Part shown: piece by piece, positions 1-9,661 of the stretch | Layout of the letters: each line of letters begins with the position of its first letter | How positions within the stretch are numbered: position 1 is the first letter of the stretch | NCBI GenBank assembly: GCA_024655965.1 | Contig: JANLFL010000002.1 | Coordinates: 361,902-425,901 of the forward strand | Length of the DNA: 64,000 nucleotides | DNA from: Caldisericota bacterium | Lineage (GTDB): Bacteria; Caldisericota; JANLFM01 | Direction of reading: 5' to 3' | Program-made: the position numbers and the translations under genes | Notes under the pieces: model-generated | Told to the model about the DNA's origin: nothing | The model's database searches: none | The model's input: only the letters and a program-made list of their open reading frames with translations

Positions 1-568
1 CCTATTTAAAATTTAAAATTTTAATTAAGATAAGGCAAAGTCTGGTATTTGTAAATAACTAATGGGGAAAACTTAGTTTTTAAAAAAGTTGAAAAATTTC
101 AAGAGAGGGCCTTTCCCCTTAAGCTTTTTTTAACAAAATCGGGAAAATTCCAGACCATTCTTGGTCAAAGCTAAAACATCTTGAACCTTTTATTCAAAAG
201 AGACTTTTAAAAGAAGGTTTTTCATGTTCACATTATTTATCCTGCCTTTGCCGCATTGAAGATGTTGGAAGCCTGCATTGCCATGGGGTTTAAACAAAGT
301 CACCTCACTTTTTCAAACCACCGAGGAAAGCCAGAACCACATACAGGTAATGAATATTCCCAACGAAGACCCGTAAAAAATTGTTTCTCAACTACTAAAA
401 ACTGATAAGGATAGGCTATGAAAAACGAACAAATCAAAGAAAAATTTGGAAGAAAACTGATTCTGGAAGTTTTGAGATCTTTTTATTTTTGAAAATTAAA
501 ATTGACTAAAAAGATCCTTTTCTTGTTAAAAAGATAAGGGGCAGGGGTTTAAAAAGAGCTTCCCAACC
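1..568. other. gene-poor A/T-rich left flank
   Basis: No intact gene is visible. The sequence is A/T-rich with stops in every frame. One stretch, about 223-404 on the plus strand, stays open and reads like protein (it includes PAFAALKMLEACIAMG) but has no clear start or ribosome binding site. A 24-codon ORF at 419-493 follows it. The simplest reading is decayed coding DNA at the edge of a horizontally acquired region. I cannot name the ancestor. Confidence 0.4.
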
Positions 569-1066
569 TTAAAAGCCTTGAGAGAGTATAGAATCATTTT
601 GAGTTTTGGAAACAAGCTTTTGGAACCGCTTAAAACTGATCATTCCTCTTTCCGAAAGCCACCATGCAAGGGCCTGAAAGGGAATTCCAATTTCTTGGGA
701 TTTTAACAAAATTTTTTTCCTAATTTCGGTCAAATCCTTTGACAAGCCAATCGTCTCCAAATCTTGAAGGCAATTTTTGGGGATCAGCATCTCCCCAGCC
801 AGACGGTTGGCTTGCCACTCCATATCATTTAAACCACAAAAGAAAATGCCATCAGTAAAAATATACCTAAAATTAGGATGAAGAAGAAAATGGGCTAATT
901 CGTGAGCTAATGTCCAGCGCTGCTTTGAAGGTGGGTTTAAGGAATTGACCAGGCAAACCCACCTTTTTTGATTCTCGGAGAATATCAATAAACCCGCCCA
1001 AAAATTAAGCTCTTGAAAGACCACCTTAATATTTCTTTTTTCAAACTCCTTAAGTAACACCTCCAT
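569..1066 (-). CDS. ImmA/IrrE family metallo-endopeptidase
   Basis: A 165-residue protein with a zinc-peptidase motif, HELAH at residues 55-59, and a downstream glutamate in the MEWQANRLAGEMLIP stretch (about residue 83) that fits the third metal ligand of ImmA/IrrE (COG2856) peptidases. Family members cleave a partner XRE repressor and are common in mobile elements and toxin-antitoxin-like pairs. It lies 25 bases downstream of the XRE gene on the same strand with a good ribosome site (AAGGGGG), so the two are very likely one operon. The target is inferred from context, not seen. Confidence 0.85.
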   Translation of the reverse strand: MEVLLKEFEKRNIKVVFQELNFWAGLLIFSENQKRWVCLVNSLNPPSKQRWTLAHELAHFLLHPNFRYIFTDGIFFCGLNDMEWQANRLAGEMLIPKNCLQDLETIGLSKDLTEIRKKILLKSQEIGIPFQALAWWLSERGMISFKRFQKLVSKTQNDSILSQGF

Positions 1067-1091
1067 ATTTGCCCCCTTGAGAGCTATTTAA

Positions 1092-1475
1092 TCATTCTTC
1101 GTCAAGAAGTTTGGCCATAAGAAACAAAATTTGAGCGAGTTCTTTCCTAGCAAGTTTTTTATACAACTTTTGAATTCCAGGTTTATCAACATCTTGATAC
1201 ATTCCAAAGACTGGGGTCACTTTAACAGATTTGGGGATCTTATCCACATTTTCAAGACCATATAATGCTTCAATGGGAACTTCCAAGAATCGGGAAATCT
1301 TAAGCGCGTCTTCAAGTTTTAAACTGCTCTTGCTTTCAAGAATTCGATAAATTGTTGGCCGAGATATGCCAGTCTTTTCCGATAATTCGGAAACAGTTCT
1401 ATTCTTTTTTCGAAGCAGCTCTTTGAGATTCTCCCCGACACTAATTTTAATTTGTTTCTCTTCAAAGTTTTCCAT
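1092..1475 (-). CDS. XRE-family HTH transcriptional regulator (ImmR-like)
   Basis: A 127-residue protein. Residues about 13-72 form a classic lambda-repressor-type HTH (ENLKELLRKKN, SELSEKTGISRPTIYRILE, LEDALKISRFLEVP). The charged C-terminal part is not recognised and could hold the site cut by the neighbouring ImmA-like peptidase. It is transcribed away from the DUF3830-like gene. The A/T-rich space between them contains an ATTTTT-4-AAAAAT palindrome at 1508-1523 that could be its operator, although such A/T palindromes are common by chance. Probable role: autoregulated repressor of this end of the island. Confidence 0.85.
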   Translation of the reverse strand: MENFEEKQIKISVGENLKELLRKKNRTVSELSEKTGISRPTIYRILESKSSLKLEDALKISRFLEVPIEALYGLENVDKIPKSVKVTPVFGMYQDVDKPGIQKLYKKLARKELAQILFLMAKLLDEE

Positions 1476-1581
1476 TTTTTCTCCTCTTAAACATTTTAAA
1501 ACTTTTTATTTTTCGTAAAAAATCATAACATCTGAGAAAGAAAATCAAAACAGTTAATTTTCCGGAAAGGGAAAAACAAAC

Positions 1582-2013
1582 ATGTTAATCAGGTTCTATT
1601 TTCAAAAAGGAGGCGTTCTTGAAGGCGATCTCAAAACTGAATATGGTTCTCCCAATACCATTAAAATTCTTGAAAAATTTGGAAAACACAACAATCTTGC
1701 TAGACATTCCCGTTATTCTGGAAGGGAAGTATTCATTTCAATTCCTCAATTTTTCATTTCGAATCAGGAAAACTCTACAATTTACCTCAGTAAAGGGGAC
1801 ATTACATACTGGAGAGATTGGAGAGCAGATGGACAAGAACCAGTAATATCTTTTTTTTATGGGTCAGAGCTGGCCCGCGGGCCTAGAGGAGAGGAGCCGG
1901 TAAATGTTATTGGCAGATTAAAGGAGGATCAAATTCCCCTATCCGAAAATATCGGGGAACGAATATGGTTACAAGGGGCAGAAATTGTAGAAATTGAGAT
2001 TTTAAAAAATTAA
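1582..2013 (+). CDS. DUF3830-like (cyclophilin-fold) protein
   Basis: A 143-residue protein without signal peptide or membrane segment. The order of motifs resembles DUF3830: an N-terminal strand, ARHSRYSGREVFISIP in the middle, a KGDITYW turn, an ISFFYG strand, and a closing IWLQGAEIVEIEIL. DUF3830 proteins are predicted to share a cyclophilin-like barrel and have no established reaction. They often sit beside hydantoinase, amidohydrolase and nucleobase transporter genes, as here, where the NCS1 permease starts 11 bases downstream. A GGAAAGGG ribosome site precedes the ATG. The family call rests on remembered motif layout and should be confirmed by profile search. Confidence 0.6.
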   Translation: MLIRFYFQKGGVLEGDLKTEYGSPNTIKILEKFGKHNNLARHSRYSGREVFISIPQFFISNQENSTIYLSKGDITYWRDWRADGQEPVISFFYGSELARGPRGEEPVNVIGRLKEDQIPLSENIGERIWLQGAEIVEIEILKN

Positions 2014-2024
2014 AATAGGTAAAA

Positions 2025-3569
2025 TTGAACAAGGAGATCGCTCCTCAATCTTCACATGGTGGTCAAAGACAAGCATCCGAGGGTTTTGGTCTAGAGGCAA
2101 TTCCTCCCTCCGGAAGGCTTCATTGGCTCCGACCAACTTTGATTTATGCAGGATGTATGGTTTCTTTTCCGGTCATTTATGCTGGAGCGATTTTGTTCCA
2201 AATGTATTCTTTCGGACAATCAATTTTTGGAATACTCATTGCTTTAGTGGCGATTCTTGTCTTCGATTGGATCAATTCTGCTTTAGGAGCTGATACTGGA
2301 AGACCCGCTTCAATGATCTCCCGGGGAACATTTGGAACCCCCGTTTCCCGTTGGTTTATCTCGGTAATACTTGTCTTGATTTGCCTTGGATGGTTCGGGA
2401 TCCAAGTCGAGATAACCTCTCGCCTTTTCCTTTTTTCTTTCTTTTCAAATTCTACTGACTCGTTTGAACCTTCCTTTTATTGTTTTATCACAATAGTCCT
2501 TGGTTTGATTTTCGCTCTGCCATCTATAATTGGATTAAAGATTTTTCCCTGGATTTATTTCCTGTCCATCCCCATTATCCTCCTGGTAAGCCTTGGAAGT
2601 ATCATATTGACAATTTCAAATTTTGGGGGAATCGCTTCAGCGTTTCAGTTTCTCCAATCGGGACCCAGTTCCCAAACTAGCCTTTCCTACGGGGTTACCG
2701 TTTTGATCGGTGTTGCGGCCGCTCAATTTCTAATGCTTTCTGATTATTCAAGATTCATACGGAAATTGTGGCCAGATAGCCTCTATATTCCCTTAACCGG
2801 GATAATCCCCCCTGGGTTTTTCCTTTTTCTCACGGGGATGATTCTGGCCATAAATTCAGGCTCTGGAGATGTGGTGAAGATACTTGTATATGATCTTAAT
2901 CTTCCTGTATGGGTCTTGGCAGTTTTGATTTTTGGCCAAGGAACAACCGTATTAGTAGGGGCTTATTCTGCAGGACTGGCATTGGCAAATATCTTCAATA
3001 TAACAAGAGCCGAATCGCGTTCTTGGATAACGACCTTAGCCGTTTTTATTGGCATTGGACTTGCCTGCCTTAATTTCTTCAGGTATTTTTATTATTTCCT
3101 TTTCTTTGTGGCCTTGGTTTGCCCTGCTTTGGGGATCGTTCTAGCCATTGATCATTTTTCTTTCCGAAAAAGGCTTTGGAAATCAAAAAAGGAAGCAAAT
3201 TGGGTAGCTTTTTGGGCAACTTTTTTCGGCTGCCTCTTTGGGGCTCTAATTCCTGGCGGTTATCCCACTTTCCTTTCAATTTTTCTTTCAGTGTTAATTT
3301 ATTTTTTAGGGGTCTATTTTTCTTCAAAAAAGAAAAATTGGCCTTTTGCGGTTGAGATGAAAAAAAACAAAGGTGGCTTGCTAAAATTCGGTTTCCCCTT
3401 TTTCCATTTTTTATTTTTAGGAAGCGGGATTGCAGCTTTTCTACCCCTTTTTTTTAATTCACCCTTGGAAGAGCTCTCGGTAATCTTGGGGTGCTTTTTA
3501 ATTGGAATTGGTTTTTTTCTGCAAATCAAAAGAGAGAGAGGGCTTGCAGTTGAACTTGGGGGGGATTAA
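2025..3569 (+). CDS. NCS1 family nucleobase/hydantoin:cation symporter
   Basis: A 514-residue integral membrane protein with about twelve hydrophobic segments. The N-terminal region (SGRLHWLRPTLIYAG, DWINSALGADTGRPASMISRGTFG) matches cytosine permease/allantoin permease (CodB, PurR-type NCS1) carriers. It would import a pyrimidine, allantoin or hydantoin-type substrate with H+ or Na+. The start chosen is TTG at 2025, the only plausible one before the first helix, with AGGT upstream. It follows the DUF3830-like gene in an apparent two-gene operon and converges on hyuB. Substrate is inferred from the hydantoinase neighbours. Confidence 0.85.
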   Translation: MNKEIAPQSSHGGQRQASEGFGLEAIPPSGRLHWLRPTLIYAGCMVSFPVIYAGAILFQMYSFGQSIFGILIALVAILVFDWINSALGADTGRPASMISRGTFGTPVSRWFISVILVLICLGWFGIQVEITSRLFLFSFFSNSTDSFEPSFYCFITIVLGLIFALPSIIGLKIFPWIYFLSIPIILLVSLGSIILTISNFGGIASAFQFLQSGPSSQTSLSYGVTVLIGVAAAQFLMLSDYSRFIRKLWPDSLYIPLTGIIPPGFFLFLTGMILAINSGSGDVVKILVYDLNLPVWVLAVLIFGQGTTVLVGAYSAGLALANIFNITRAESRSWITTLAVFIGIGLACLNFFRYFYYFLFFVALVCPALGIVLAIDHFSFRKRLWKSKKEANWVAFWATFFGCLFGALIPGGYPTFLSIFLSVLIYFLGVYFSSKKKNWPFAVEMKKNKGGLLKFGFPFFHFLFLGSGIAAFLPLFFNSPLEELSVILGCFLIGIGFFLQIKRERGLAVELGGD

Positions 3570-3755
3570 GGTAAAGAACTTAGGAGACTCCTGCTTTCAA
3601 TTTAATCAATACCCCTTGAAAATCTGAGGTATACAGATCAATTATACCAAAGAGAGATGAGACTTCATTTCAAGTAAATAGCTCATCTTCTTTCCCCGCA
3701 ACGAATCTTTTGGAAAATTTTCAAATTCCTGAAAATTTAAGAAGGCTCTGGAGAT

Positions 3756-5519
3756 TTATTTTTCCTTTTTGTCTTTATTTATCGCTTCTCGGATTTTTTT
3801 TGTTCCTTCGTAGTCCACCTTCAATCCTTTTTCATCGATAATTACCCCATATTCAATCCTGGCAGTTTCGACCGAAATTAAGCCATTCTTCCAATCCTCA
3901 AGGACCAACTCTGGGGGTCTCTCAAAAGAAAATCCCCACCCTCCTCCGCCCCCGCTCCTGATACTGACAATATCAAACTCCTTTAAAAGAAAATTTGAGG
4001 CCCGCCCTCCATCCCAAATGGGTTTTTCATCTCTCAAAATTACAATGTGGTTGGGAGAGCCCTCTTTCCCTCCATCAATTCCCCAAGGAGGGTATTTAAT
4101 CCTGTTTATTGAACAAACCAAATTGGCATCTTTTACAAGGAGGCGATAATCCTTTCGCATCCCAAAGCCTCCTCTATATTTCCCACTTCCAACTCCATCA
4201 TCGAGATTTAATTTCATACATTCGACCCGAATCGGATAAATTTTTTCTATCACTTCAGCGGGATGGCAATAAGTCTCTCCATCTGCTGCCGCGACAAGAC
4301 AGGATTCGCCGTCTTTATCAACCCCTCCTCCCCATCCTCCCGGATTGGGCTCAACTAAAATTTTGTAAGCATTATCTCTAGGATCAATCATACTCAATGT
4401 TTCGCTAACAACGGAAAGGAAATGCCCAGCCGAAAGCCTTTCGGGAAGGTGAGGTGCCATGGCTTTCCAGACAAGATCTACTGCATAAAACATTGTCTCC
4501 CAATAGCAACTGACCGGGGCGGGGGGCTGAGCATTGAAAAGTTTTCCCTCGGGACAAATAACCTCAACTGGATCAAGGTACCCTTGATTTAAGGGAACAT
4601 GGGGATCTGTAATAGCCGCAAAAACAGTTGCCACTGCTGTATACAAACCAGCAAAGGTGGTATTAATTGGAGCCTTAACTTGGGGAGGGTTATCCGTGAA
4701 ATCAACCCGAAATTTTTCATCATCAATCTTTACCTTTGCAGAAATCCTAAGATCCTCATCCATGCCTTCATACTTTTCAATCCACTCCTCCGCAAAGAAT
4801 TCCCCTTTAATCAACTCTTTTAAACGATTCCTTGCTAAAATCTTTCCATCGGCAATTCTTTCGTCCATCGCCGCAAGGACCATTTCAACTCCATATTTTA
4901 AACAGAGGTCATTTATCCTTTTGTAGGCATACCTCAAAGCGGCTGCGAGGGCTTCCAAGTCCCCATAAACGAAATCAGGAATTCTAGTATTATGAAGAAT
5001 AAGCCTAACAACTTCTTTATTCAATTTCCCATCTTTATAGAAATGGGAGGTTGGGATGATCAACCCCTCTTGAAATATTTCAGTCGCGTTGGGTCCCCAA
5101 CTCCCAGGATTCATCCCGCCAACATCATTAACATGTCCCCTTATTGTCCCTATTGCAACAATTTGGTCTTGAAAAAAAATGGGCATAGCTAAGGCAACAT
5201 CATTCAAATGAGTGCTTATTCGGTAAGGGTCATTTAAAACAAAAATATCTCCGGGGCTTAACCCCAAATCGTGTTTTTCAATATCCTCAAGAACGGATTT
5301 TGCAATCAAAGGCATAATTCCTAAAAAAACGGGAATTCCCGTTCCAATAGAAATTAAATCTCCTTTTTTATTATTCAACGCAGGGGCAAAATCATAAGTT
5401 TCGTATATAATGCTACTTTTTGCAGTTCGAATGGTAGTCCAGAACATCTCTTTGGCGATATTGTCCAAGGCATTCTTGATAATCCTTAAAGTTACAACGT
5501 CTTTCACCATTTTACTCAC
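3756..5519 (-). CDS. hydantoinase B/oxoprolinase family protein (HyuB)
   Basis: A 587-residue protein of the HyuB/OplB family (PF02538), with the typical N-terminal DVVTLRIIKNALDNIAKEM, the segment FVLNDPYRISTHLNDVALAMPIF, GHVNDVGGMNPGSWG, and the C-terminal glycine-rich SGGGGGWGFSFERPPELVLEDWKNG. HyuB pairs with HyuA to hydrolyse cyclic amides (N-methylhydantoin, 5-oxoproline) with ATP. Here it is 15 bases downstream of HyuA on the same strand, so the two are one operon and probably one enzyme. Length is normal for the family. Which ring is opened cannot be read from sequence. Confidence 0.92.
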   Translation of the reverse strand: MSKMVKDVVTLRIIKNALDNIAKEMFWTTIRTAKSSIIYETYDFAPALNNKKGDLISIGTGIPVFLGIMPLIAKSVLEDIEKHDLGLSPGDIFVLNDPYRISTHLNDVALAMPIFFQDQIVAIGTIRGHVNDVGGMNPGSWGPNATEIFQEGLIIPTSHFYKDGKLNKEVVRLILHNTRIPDFVYGDLEALAAALRYAYKRINDLCLKYGVEMVLAAMDERIADGKILARNRLKELIKGEFFAEEWIEKYEGMDEDLRISAKVKIDDEKFRVDFTDNPPQVKAPINTTFAGLYTAVATVFAAITDPHVPLNQGYLDPVEVICPEGKLFNAQPPAPVSCYWETMFYAVDLVWKAMAPHLPERLSAGHFLSVVSETLSMIDPRDNAYKILVEPNPGGWGGGVDKDGESCLVAAADGETYCHPAEVIEKIYPIRVECMKLNLDDGVGSGKYRGGFGMRKDYRLLVKDANLVCSINRIKYPPWGIDGGKEGSPNHIVILRDEKPIWDGGRASNFLLKEFDIVSIRSGGGGGWGFSFERPPELVLEDWKNGLISVETARIEYGVIIDEKGLKVDYEGTKKIREAINKDKKEK

Positions 5520-5534
5520 CTCTTGATTTCGAAT

Positions 5535-7613
5535 TCACTTTCTCACCAAGATAAAATTCCCAAAATGGTCATGATAGGCTTTAAAAGTGGGAGTAATAAT
5601 TATTGTTGATGTATCCCCCTCCACGACACAGGGGCCAAAAAGAGTAATATCTAAGGGAAGTTTTTCTTTTTTATAAATTGGGATTTCCTCTTCTGAAATT
5701 CCGTTAAATATTTTTCTTGTCCCGAGGAAAGCATCCTGGAGATTCCAATGGCTTTCCTGCTTTTCGATCTGGGGGTGGTGGATTTTGTGCACTCCTACTA
5801 CGTGGAAATTTACAACTTCAATTCCGCTTTCATTTAAGCTGAAACCGTATTCCTTGAAATGGGATTCATTGAACCTATTTTTGATCCCAATGATTTCATC
5901 ACCCCCAAGAGGGCCAGCGGAAACGGAAACTTTCAAAGTGTGGGCTTGTCCAACATACCGAAGATCAAGGTATTTCTCGATTTCAACAGTGCCTAAAGCT
6001 ACTCCTTCATCCTGGAAAGTTTTTAGGATCTTTTCTTCTAAATTGGAAAAAATTGAATTCAAAAAATCAGTGAAATCTTTATTTTCTCTAATTTCTTGGA
6101 TTTCTGTTTGGACTAATTCGTGTCGAATATCAAGCCCTATCATGCCCCAAGCGTTAAACACTCCACTTGGAATGGCCGGGACGATTATTTTTGGGATTCC
6201 CAGTTCTTCCGCAATGAATGGAGCCATCATGGGTCCAGACCCTCCGTGTGCAACCAAAGAAAACTCCCGGGGATCATAGCCTTTGGAAACGGAAATTAGT
6301 CTAATGAGATTAGAAGAATTGTCATTTGCAACTCTAATTGCTCCATAAGCGGTGTTCTTTAAATCGAGTTTTAAACGTTGAGAAATCCCTTCAAACGCTC
6401 TATAAGCAAGTTCCTTATCAATTCTCAACTTTCCACCAAGTAAAAAATCCGGGTTTAAATAACCAGCAATAAGGTAAGCATCTGTCAAAGTTGGAAGCTT
6501 TCCTCCCATTCCGTAGCATGCGGGACCGGGCCGAGCCCCTGCGGCTTTTGGCCCAACTTGGAGATTGCCTGCCTCATCTACCCAGACGATGCTCGTCCCC
6601 CCAGTCCCAATTTCATTTATGTTAATAACGGGAACCCTTGTAGGATAACCAGCGTTCCATTCATCCTGCTCGATCCAATATTCAGTATTGATTTGACATT
6701 GCAATTCTTTTGCTAATCCTGCTTTGGTAGTGGTACTTCCACCATCAATAACGATTAAATTTTTCTCATCCAGAAGCCTCCCCAAGATAATGCTCCCCAT
6801 AATCCCGGCAACGGGCCCCCCCTCTACGGTTGCAATGGGAAAACTTTTTGAAAACTCTGAAGTTGCCATTCCTCCTGCAGCAAGGGTCAAATAAAAAACC
6901 CCATTAAAACCTTTTTCTTTGAAAGCTTTTTCCAATTTTGTCAAATATTTAACAAAAATAGGTTGTACGTAGGCATTCAATACTGCCGTATTGAAACGCT
7001 CGTATTCTCGCCATTCCCTACTCAAATCACTCGAAATGGTAATGAAATCCCCCCTAATCCCAGTCTCTTCCAGAGCTTTTTGAACTTCAATTTTGGCTTG
7101 AACTTCATGTGTCGGGTTCAAATAACTGTTAATAAAACCAATGGCGAAAGATTCAGCACCTTTTTCTAATAATTTAAGGGCTCCTTTTCTTAGTTCTTCT
7201 TTTTTTAAGGGTTTATAAACCTTTTTGTCAGCGTCTATCCTTTCATCAATCCACTGGGTAAAAAACCTAGACGTGAAGGGTTTTGGTTTCTTGTATTTAA
7301 AATTGAAAATATCCCTCCTGTTCGCTCTTTGAATCTCAAGAACGTCAAAACCAGAGGTTGTAAAGAAACCAACATTGGCCCCGCTTCGAGTCACAATTGT
7401 GTTAATTACAACAGTTTGACCATGAATAATCTGGCTTGTGTCTTCAAGCTTAACCCCTTGCTCTTCCAGTTGCCCAATTCCGTCAAGAACTCCTTTTTCA
7501 AAATGGGGAGGGGTGGACTCAACTTTTACCCAAAAACCTTGGCCATTCTCGGAATCGACTGCAAAAAGATCAGTAAAAGCCCCACCGATATCAATCCCTA
7601 TTCGCCAAACCAT
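5535..7613 (-). CDS. hydantoinase/oxoprolinase ATP-binding subunit (HyuA)
   Basis: A 692-residue protein of the HyuA/OplA family. The N-terminus, WRIGIDIGGAFTDLFAV, is the phosphate-binding loop of the acetate/sugar kinase/Hsp70 fold. A second signature, VEGGPVAGIMGS followed by NLIVIDGGSTTTKAGL, and FSLVAHGGSGPMMAPFIAEELGIPKIIVP are typical of the family. It supplies ATP-dependent activation of the cyclic amide for HyuB. The ATG at 7613 has a strong GGAGG site. A promoter and a palindrome overlap just upstream, so expression is probably repressor-controlled. Confidence 0.92.
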   Translation of the reverse strand: MVWRIGIDIGGAFTDLFAVDSENGQGFWVKVESTPPHFEKGVLDGIGQLEEQGVKLEDTSQIIHGQTVVINTIVTRSGANVGFFTTSGFDVLEIQRANRRDIFNFKYKKPKPFTSRFFTQWIDERIDADKKVYKPLKKEELRKGALKLLEKGAESFAIGFINSYLNPTHEVQAKIEVQKALEETGIRGDFITISSDLSREWREYERFNTAVLNAYVQPIFVKYLTKLEKAFKEKGFNGVFYLTLAAGGMATSEFSKSFPIATVEGGPVAGIMGSIILGRLLDEKNLIVIDGGSTTTKAGLAKELQCQINTEYWIEQDEWNAGYPTRVPVININEIGTGGTSIVWVDEAGNLQVGPKAAGARPGPACYGMGGKLPTLTDAYLIAGYLNPDFLLGGKLRIDKELAYRAFEGISQRLKLDLKNTAYGAIRVANDNSSNLIRLISVSKGYDPREFSLVAHGGSGPMMAPFIAEELGIPKIIVPAIPSGVFNAWGMIGLDIRHELVQTEIQEIRENKDFTDFLNSIFSNLEEKILKTFQDEGVALGTVEIEKYLDLRYVGQAHTLKVSVSAGPLGGDEIIGIKNRFNESHFKEYGFSLNESGIEVVNFHVVGVHKIHHPQIEKQESHWNLQDAFLGTRKIFNGISEEEIPIYKKEKLPLDITLFGPCVVEGDTSTIIITPTFKAYHDHFGNFILVRK

Positions 7614-7646
7614 AAAGAGCCTCCAATATATGGGTTTCTTTAACAG

Positions 7647-7675
7647 ATTGCAATTATTTGTACAATAATTGTCAA
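7647..7675 (-). promoter_or_regulatory. hyuA promoter
   Basis: On the minus strand TTGACA (7670-7675) is separated by 17 bases from TGCAAT (7647-7652). The -35 is a perfect consensus and the -10 matches at four of six positions. It lies about 35 bases before the hyuA start and its strong ribosome site. Confidence 0.5.
7651..7671. promoter_or_regulatory. palindromic operator overlapping the hyuA promoter
   Basis: CAATTATT (7651-7658) and AATAATTG (7664-7671) are perfect 8-base inverted repeats around TGTAC. The palindrome fills the spacer between the -35 and -10 of hyuA, the expected place for repressor binding. A GntR- or LacI-type regulator would fit the half-site length. No such gene is in the window. 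Confidence 0.5.
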
Positions 7676-7776
7676 TTCAAAGTCAAGATTGATAATATGC
7701 CTAAAAACAAATAAGATTTAATGGGGGGTGAGGGAGTTTTCAATTGTAAAAAATATTGTCAAAAATTTTGAAAATA

Positions 7777-7805
7777 TTGAATTATTTTTTCAAATTGATT
7801 ATCTT
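7777..7805 (+). promoter_or_regulatory. putative promoter of the ABC importer operon
   Basis: TTGAAT (7777-7782), 17-base spacer, TATCTT (7800-7805). The surrounding DNA is very A/T-rich, so chance matches are likely. Position and orientation fit the substrate-binding protein gene that begins at 7962. Confidence 0.35.
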
Positions 7806-7961
7806 ATTCATACCACGTAATTTTAAAACTATGTGAAAAGGCAGGGAAATTAAATTCGATACTGAAAATTGGACGAAGGAGGAAAAAATCGATGATTTAA
7901 AATTTTGGGAAGGCGACTTTTTTCAGGGAAAGCAAAAAGGAAACCTGGAAAGGAGAAAAAA

Positions 7962-9647
7962 ATGAAAAAGAGATTTTTTGTTTTACTCTTGGCTTTTGTG
8001 TTAGCCACCTCCTTTATAAGTTCTTCTTGTTCCTCTCCCTCAACCCAAACGCCCACTTCCTCGGAATCTCCCACTCCATCTCCAACTCCTTCGACCCCCA
8101 AAGTAACTCCCGAAAACGTAATGGCCTTCAATGAATGGCCAGTAATCCAGCTTGATCCAGCTCTTGCTGCCGACTTTTTTGATTGTTACGCCCTTTTTAA
8201 CCTTTACGACGCTTTGACCTATCCTACCCCAGACGGAGACGTTAAGCCTCACCTTGCCACCGAATATTCCTCCGAAGACGGAAAAGATTGGATCTTCAAG
8301 CTCCAAAAGGGAGTGAAATTCCATGACGGAAGTGAACTAACTGCGGAAGATGTTGTATTCTCGATTGAGCGGATCAAAACCATCAACCAAGGATATTCTG
8401 GATTTTTCAAAACCATTACTGGAGCTGAAGTAATTGACCCCTATACTGTTTTAATAAAACAAGCTGAACCCAACGTTATTCTTCCAAACCAGTTAGCTCT
8501 ATTGGCAATCCTTAACAAAGACTTGGTTATGAAAAATGCAAAGCCTGAAGGAAATTACGGGGAATTCGGTGACTACGGTTCCACATGGTTACAATCTCAC
8601 GATGCAGGCTCCGGCCCGTATTACCTCACATCTTACAAAATCAATGAAGGGGCTGTAATCGAACGATTTAAGGATTATTGGATGGGATGGGAAAATTGGA
8701 GTGAAAAATCCGTCCCCATCGAAAAGGGAATTATGAGAGAAAACATGGACGCAGCTGCCCTAAAGACCATGTTGGCGAATCACCAGCTTGATTTCAGCGA
8801 TACAACCGAATCTGATGAATGGTATGAATCGGCTGCGAAAATCCCTGGAGTTGAAGTAATAGAGATGCCAATGGGGATTCTTTATATCAACTGGATCAAT
8901 ACTCAGAGGCCCCCAACTGATGATATTCACTTTAGGAAGGCTATCCTCTGGGCTTTTGACTATGGAGCTTTAACTAATTCGGTCAGGGGAGCAAAACAAA
9001 TGGAAGGGCCAATGCCTTCAATAATGGTTGGGCACGATCCTGATGTGTTCCAATTCCATCAAGATATTGACAAGGCAAAAGAAGAGCTCGCACTTTCAAA
9101 ATACGCAGGGCAGAACACAGAAATTGAAGTTTGGTACACCTCTGGCATCCCAATTGAAGAAAAATTTGCCCTCCTCCTCCAACAGAACCTGGAACCCCTT
9201 GGAATCGATGTTAAAGTTAAGGCAGTTCAGTGGCCCCAGTTCGCAGAAGCTGTGACAAAACCAGAAACAACCCCTCATGTGAGTTGTTTCTGGTTCACGT
9301 CTAGCTACCCCTCTGCAGATTTCTTTCTTTCCTTTATGTACCACCCATCAGTGACAGGAGGAGTATACGCTGGCCACTGGTATTCGGACGAAGAACTTGG
9401 AAAAATGATCGACGAATCCCGGGCAACCCTTGAAAAAACGGCCCGCCTTGACCTGTATAAGAAGATCCAGACCAGAATAATGGAAGACTCCTTGGCTTTC
9501 TATACGGTTGAAGTTCCCGCAATTCATGCTAAATCAACTTACATAGTGGGTCCTAAGGAGTCTTATGTAGGAATCGGTCCGGAAATTAACCTTCGAAATT
9601 TCCAGATCGACCTCGAAGAGAAAGCCCGGGTCCTAACCTTACCCTAA
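7962..9647 (+). CDS. ABC transporter substrate-binding lipoprotein (SBP family 5, dipeptide/oligopeptide type)
   Basis: A 561-residue secreted protein. Residues 1-23 are a lipoprotein signal (MKKRFFVLLLAFVL, then a lipobox ending SSSC), followed by a Ser/Thr/Pro linker of about 25 residues. The body has family-5 hallmarks: LATEYSSEDGKDWIFKLQKGVKFHDGSELTAEDVVFSIERI near the N-terminus and GSGPYYLTSYK further on. The ATG at 7962 is chosen over the upstream in-frame ATG at 7905 because of AGGAG at 7951-7955 and the signal peptide. It feeds the permease/ATPase genes downstream. In this island the cargo may be a hydantoin-related amide or small peptide rather than a general dipeptide. Confidence 0.92.
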   Translation: MKKRFFVLLLAFVLATSFISSSCSSPSTQTPTSSESPTPSPTPSTPKVTPENVMAFNEWPVIQLDPALAADFFDCYALFNLYDALTYPTPDGDVKPHLATEYSSEDGKDWIFKLQKGVKFHDGSELTAEDVVFSIERIKTINQGYSGFFKTITGAEVIDPYTVLIKQAEPNVILPNQLALLAILNKDLVMKNAKPEGNYGEFGDYGSTWLQSHDAGSGPYYLTSYKINEGAVIERFKDYWMGWENWSEKSVPIEKGIMRENMDAAALKTMLANHQLDFSDTTESDEWYESAAKIPGVEVIEMPMGILYINWINTQRPPTDDIHFRKAILWAFDYGALTNSVRGAKQMEGPMPSIMVGHDPDVFQFHQDIDKAKEELALSKYAGQNTEIEVWYTSGIPIEEKFALLLQQNLEPLGIDVKVKAVQWPQFAEAVTKPETTPHVSCFWFTSSYPSADFFLSFMYHPSVTGGVYAGHWYSDEELGKMIDESRATLEKTARLDLYKKIQTRIMEDSLAFYTVEVPAIHAKSTYIVGPKESYVGIGPEINLRNFQIDLEEKARVLTLP

Positions 9648-9661
9648 GCTTAAAAATGTAA

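Larger units (their letters stand above)
7614..7961. promoter_or_regulatory. divergent control region between hyuA and the ABC importer
   Basis: About 350 A/T-rich bases separate the oppositely transcribed hyu and importer operons. The left part holds the hyuA promoter and a palindrome. The right part holds a sigma-70-like promoter for the importer, followed by a leader of roughly 150 bases with no convincing ORF. I see no riboswitch fold that I can name. Confidence 0.5.

Noticed and set aside
7905-7961. Upstream ATG for the substrate-binding protein
   Set aside because: The added 19 residues are highly charged and would bury the lipoprotein signal; the ATG at 7962 has the ribosome site.
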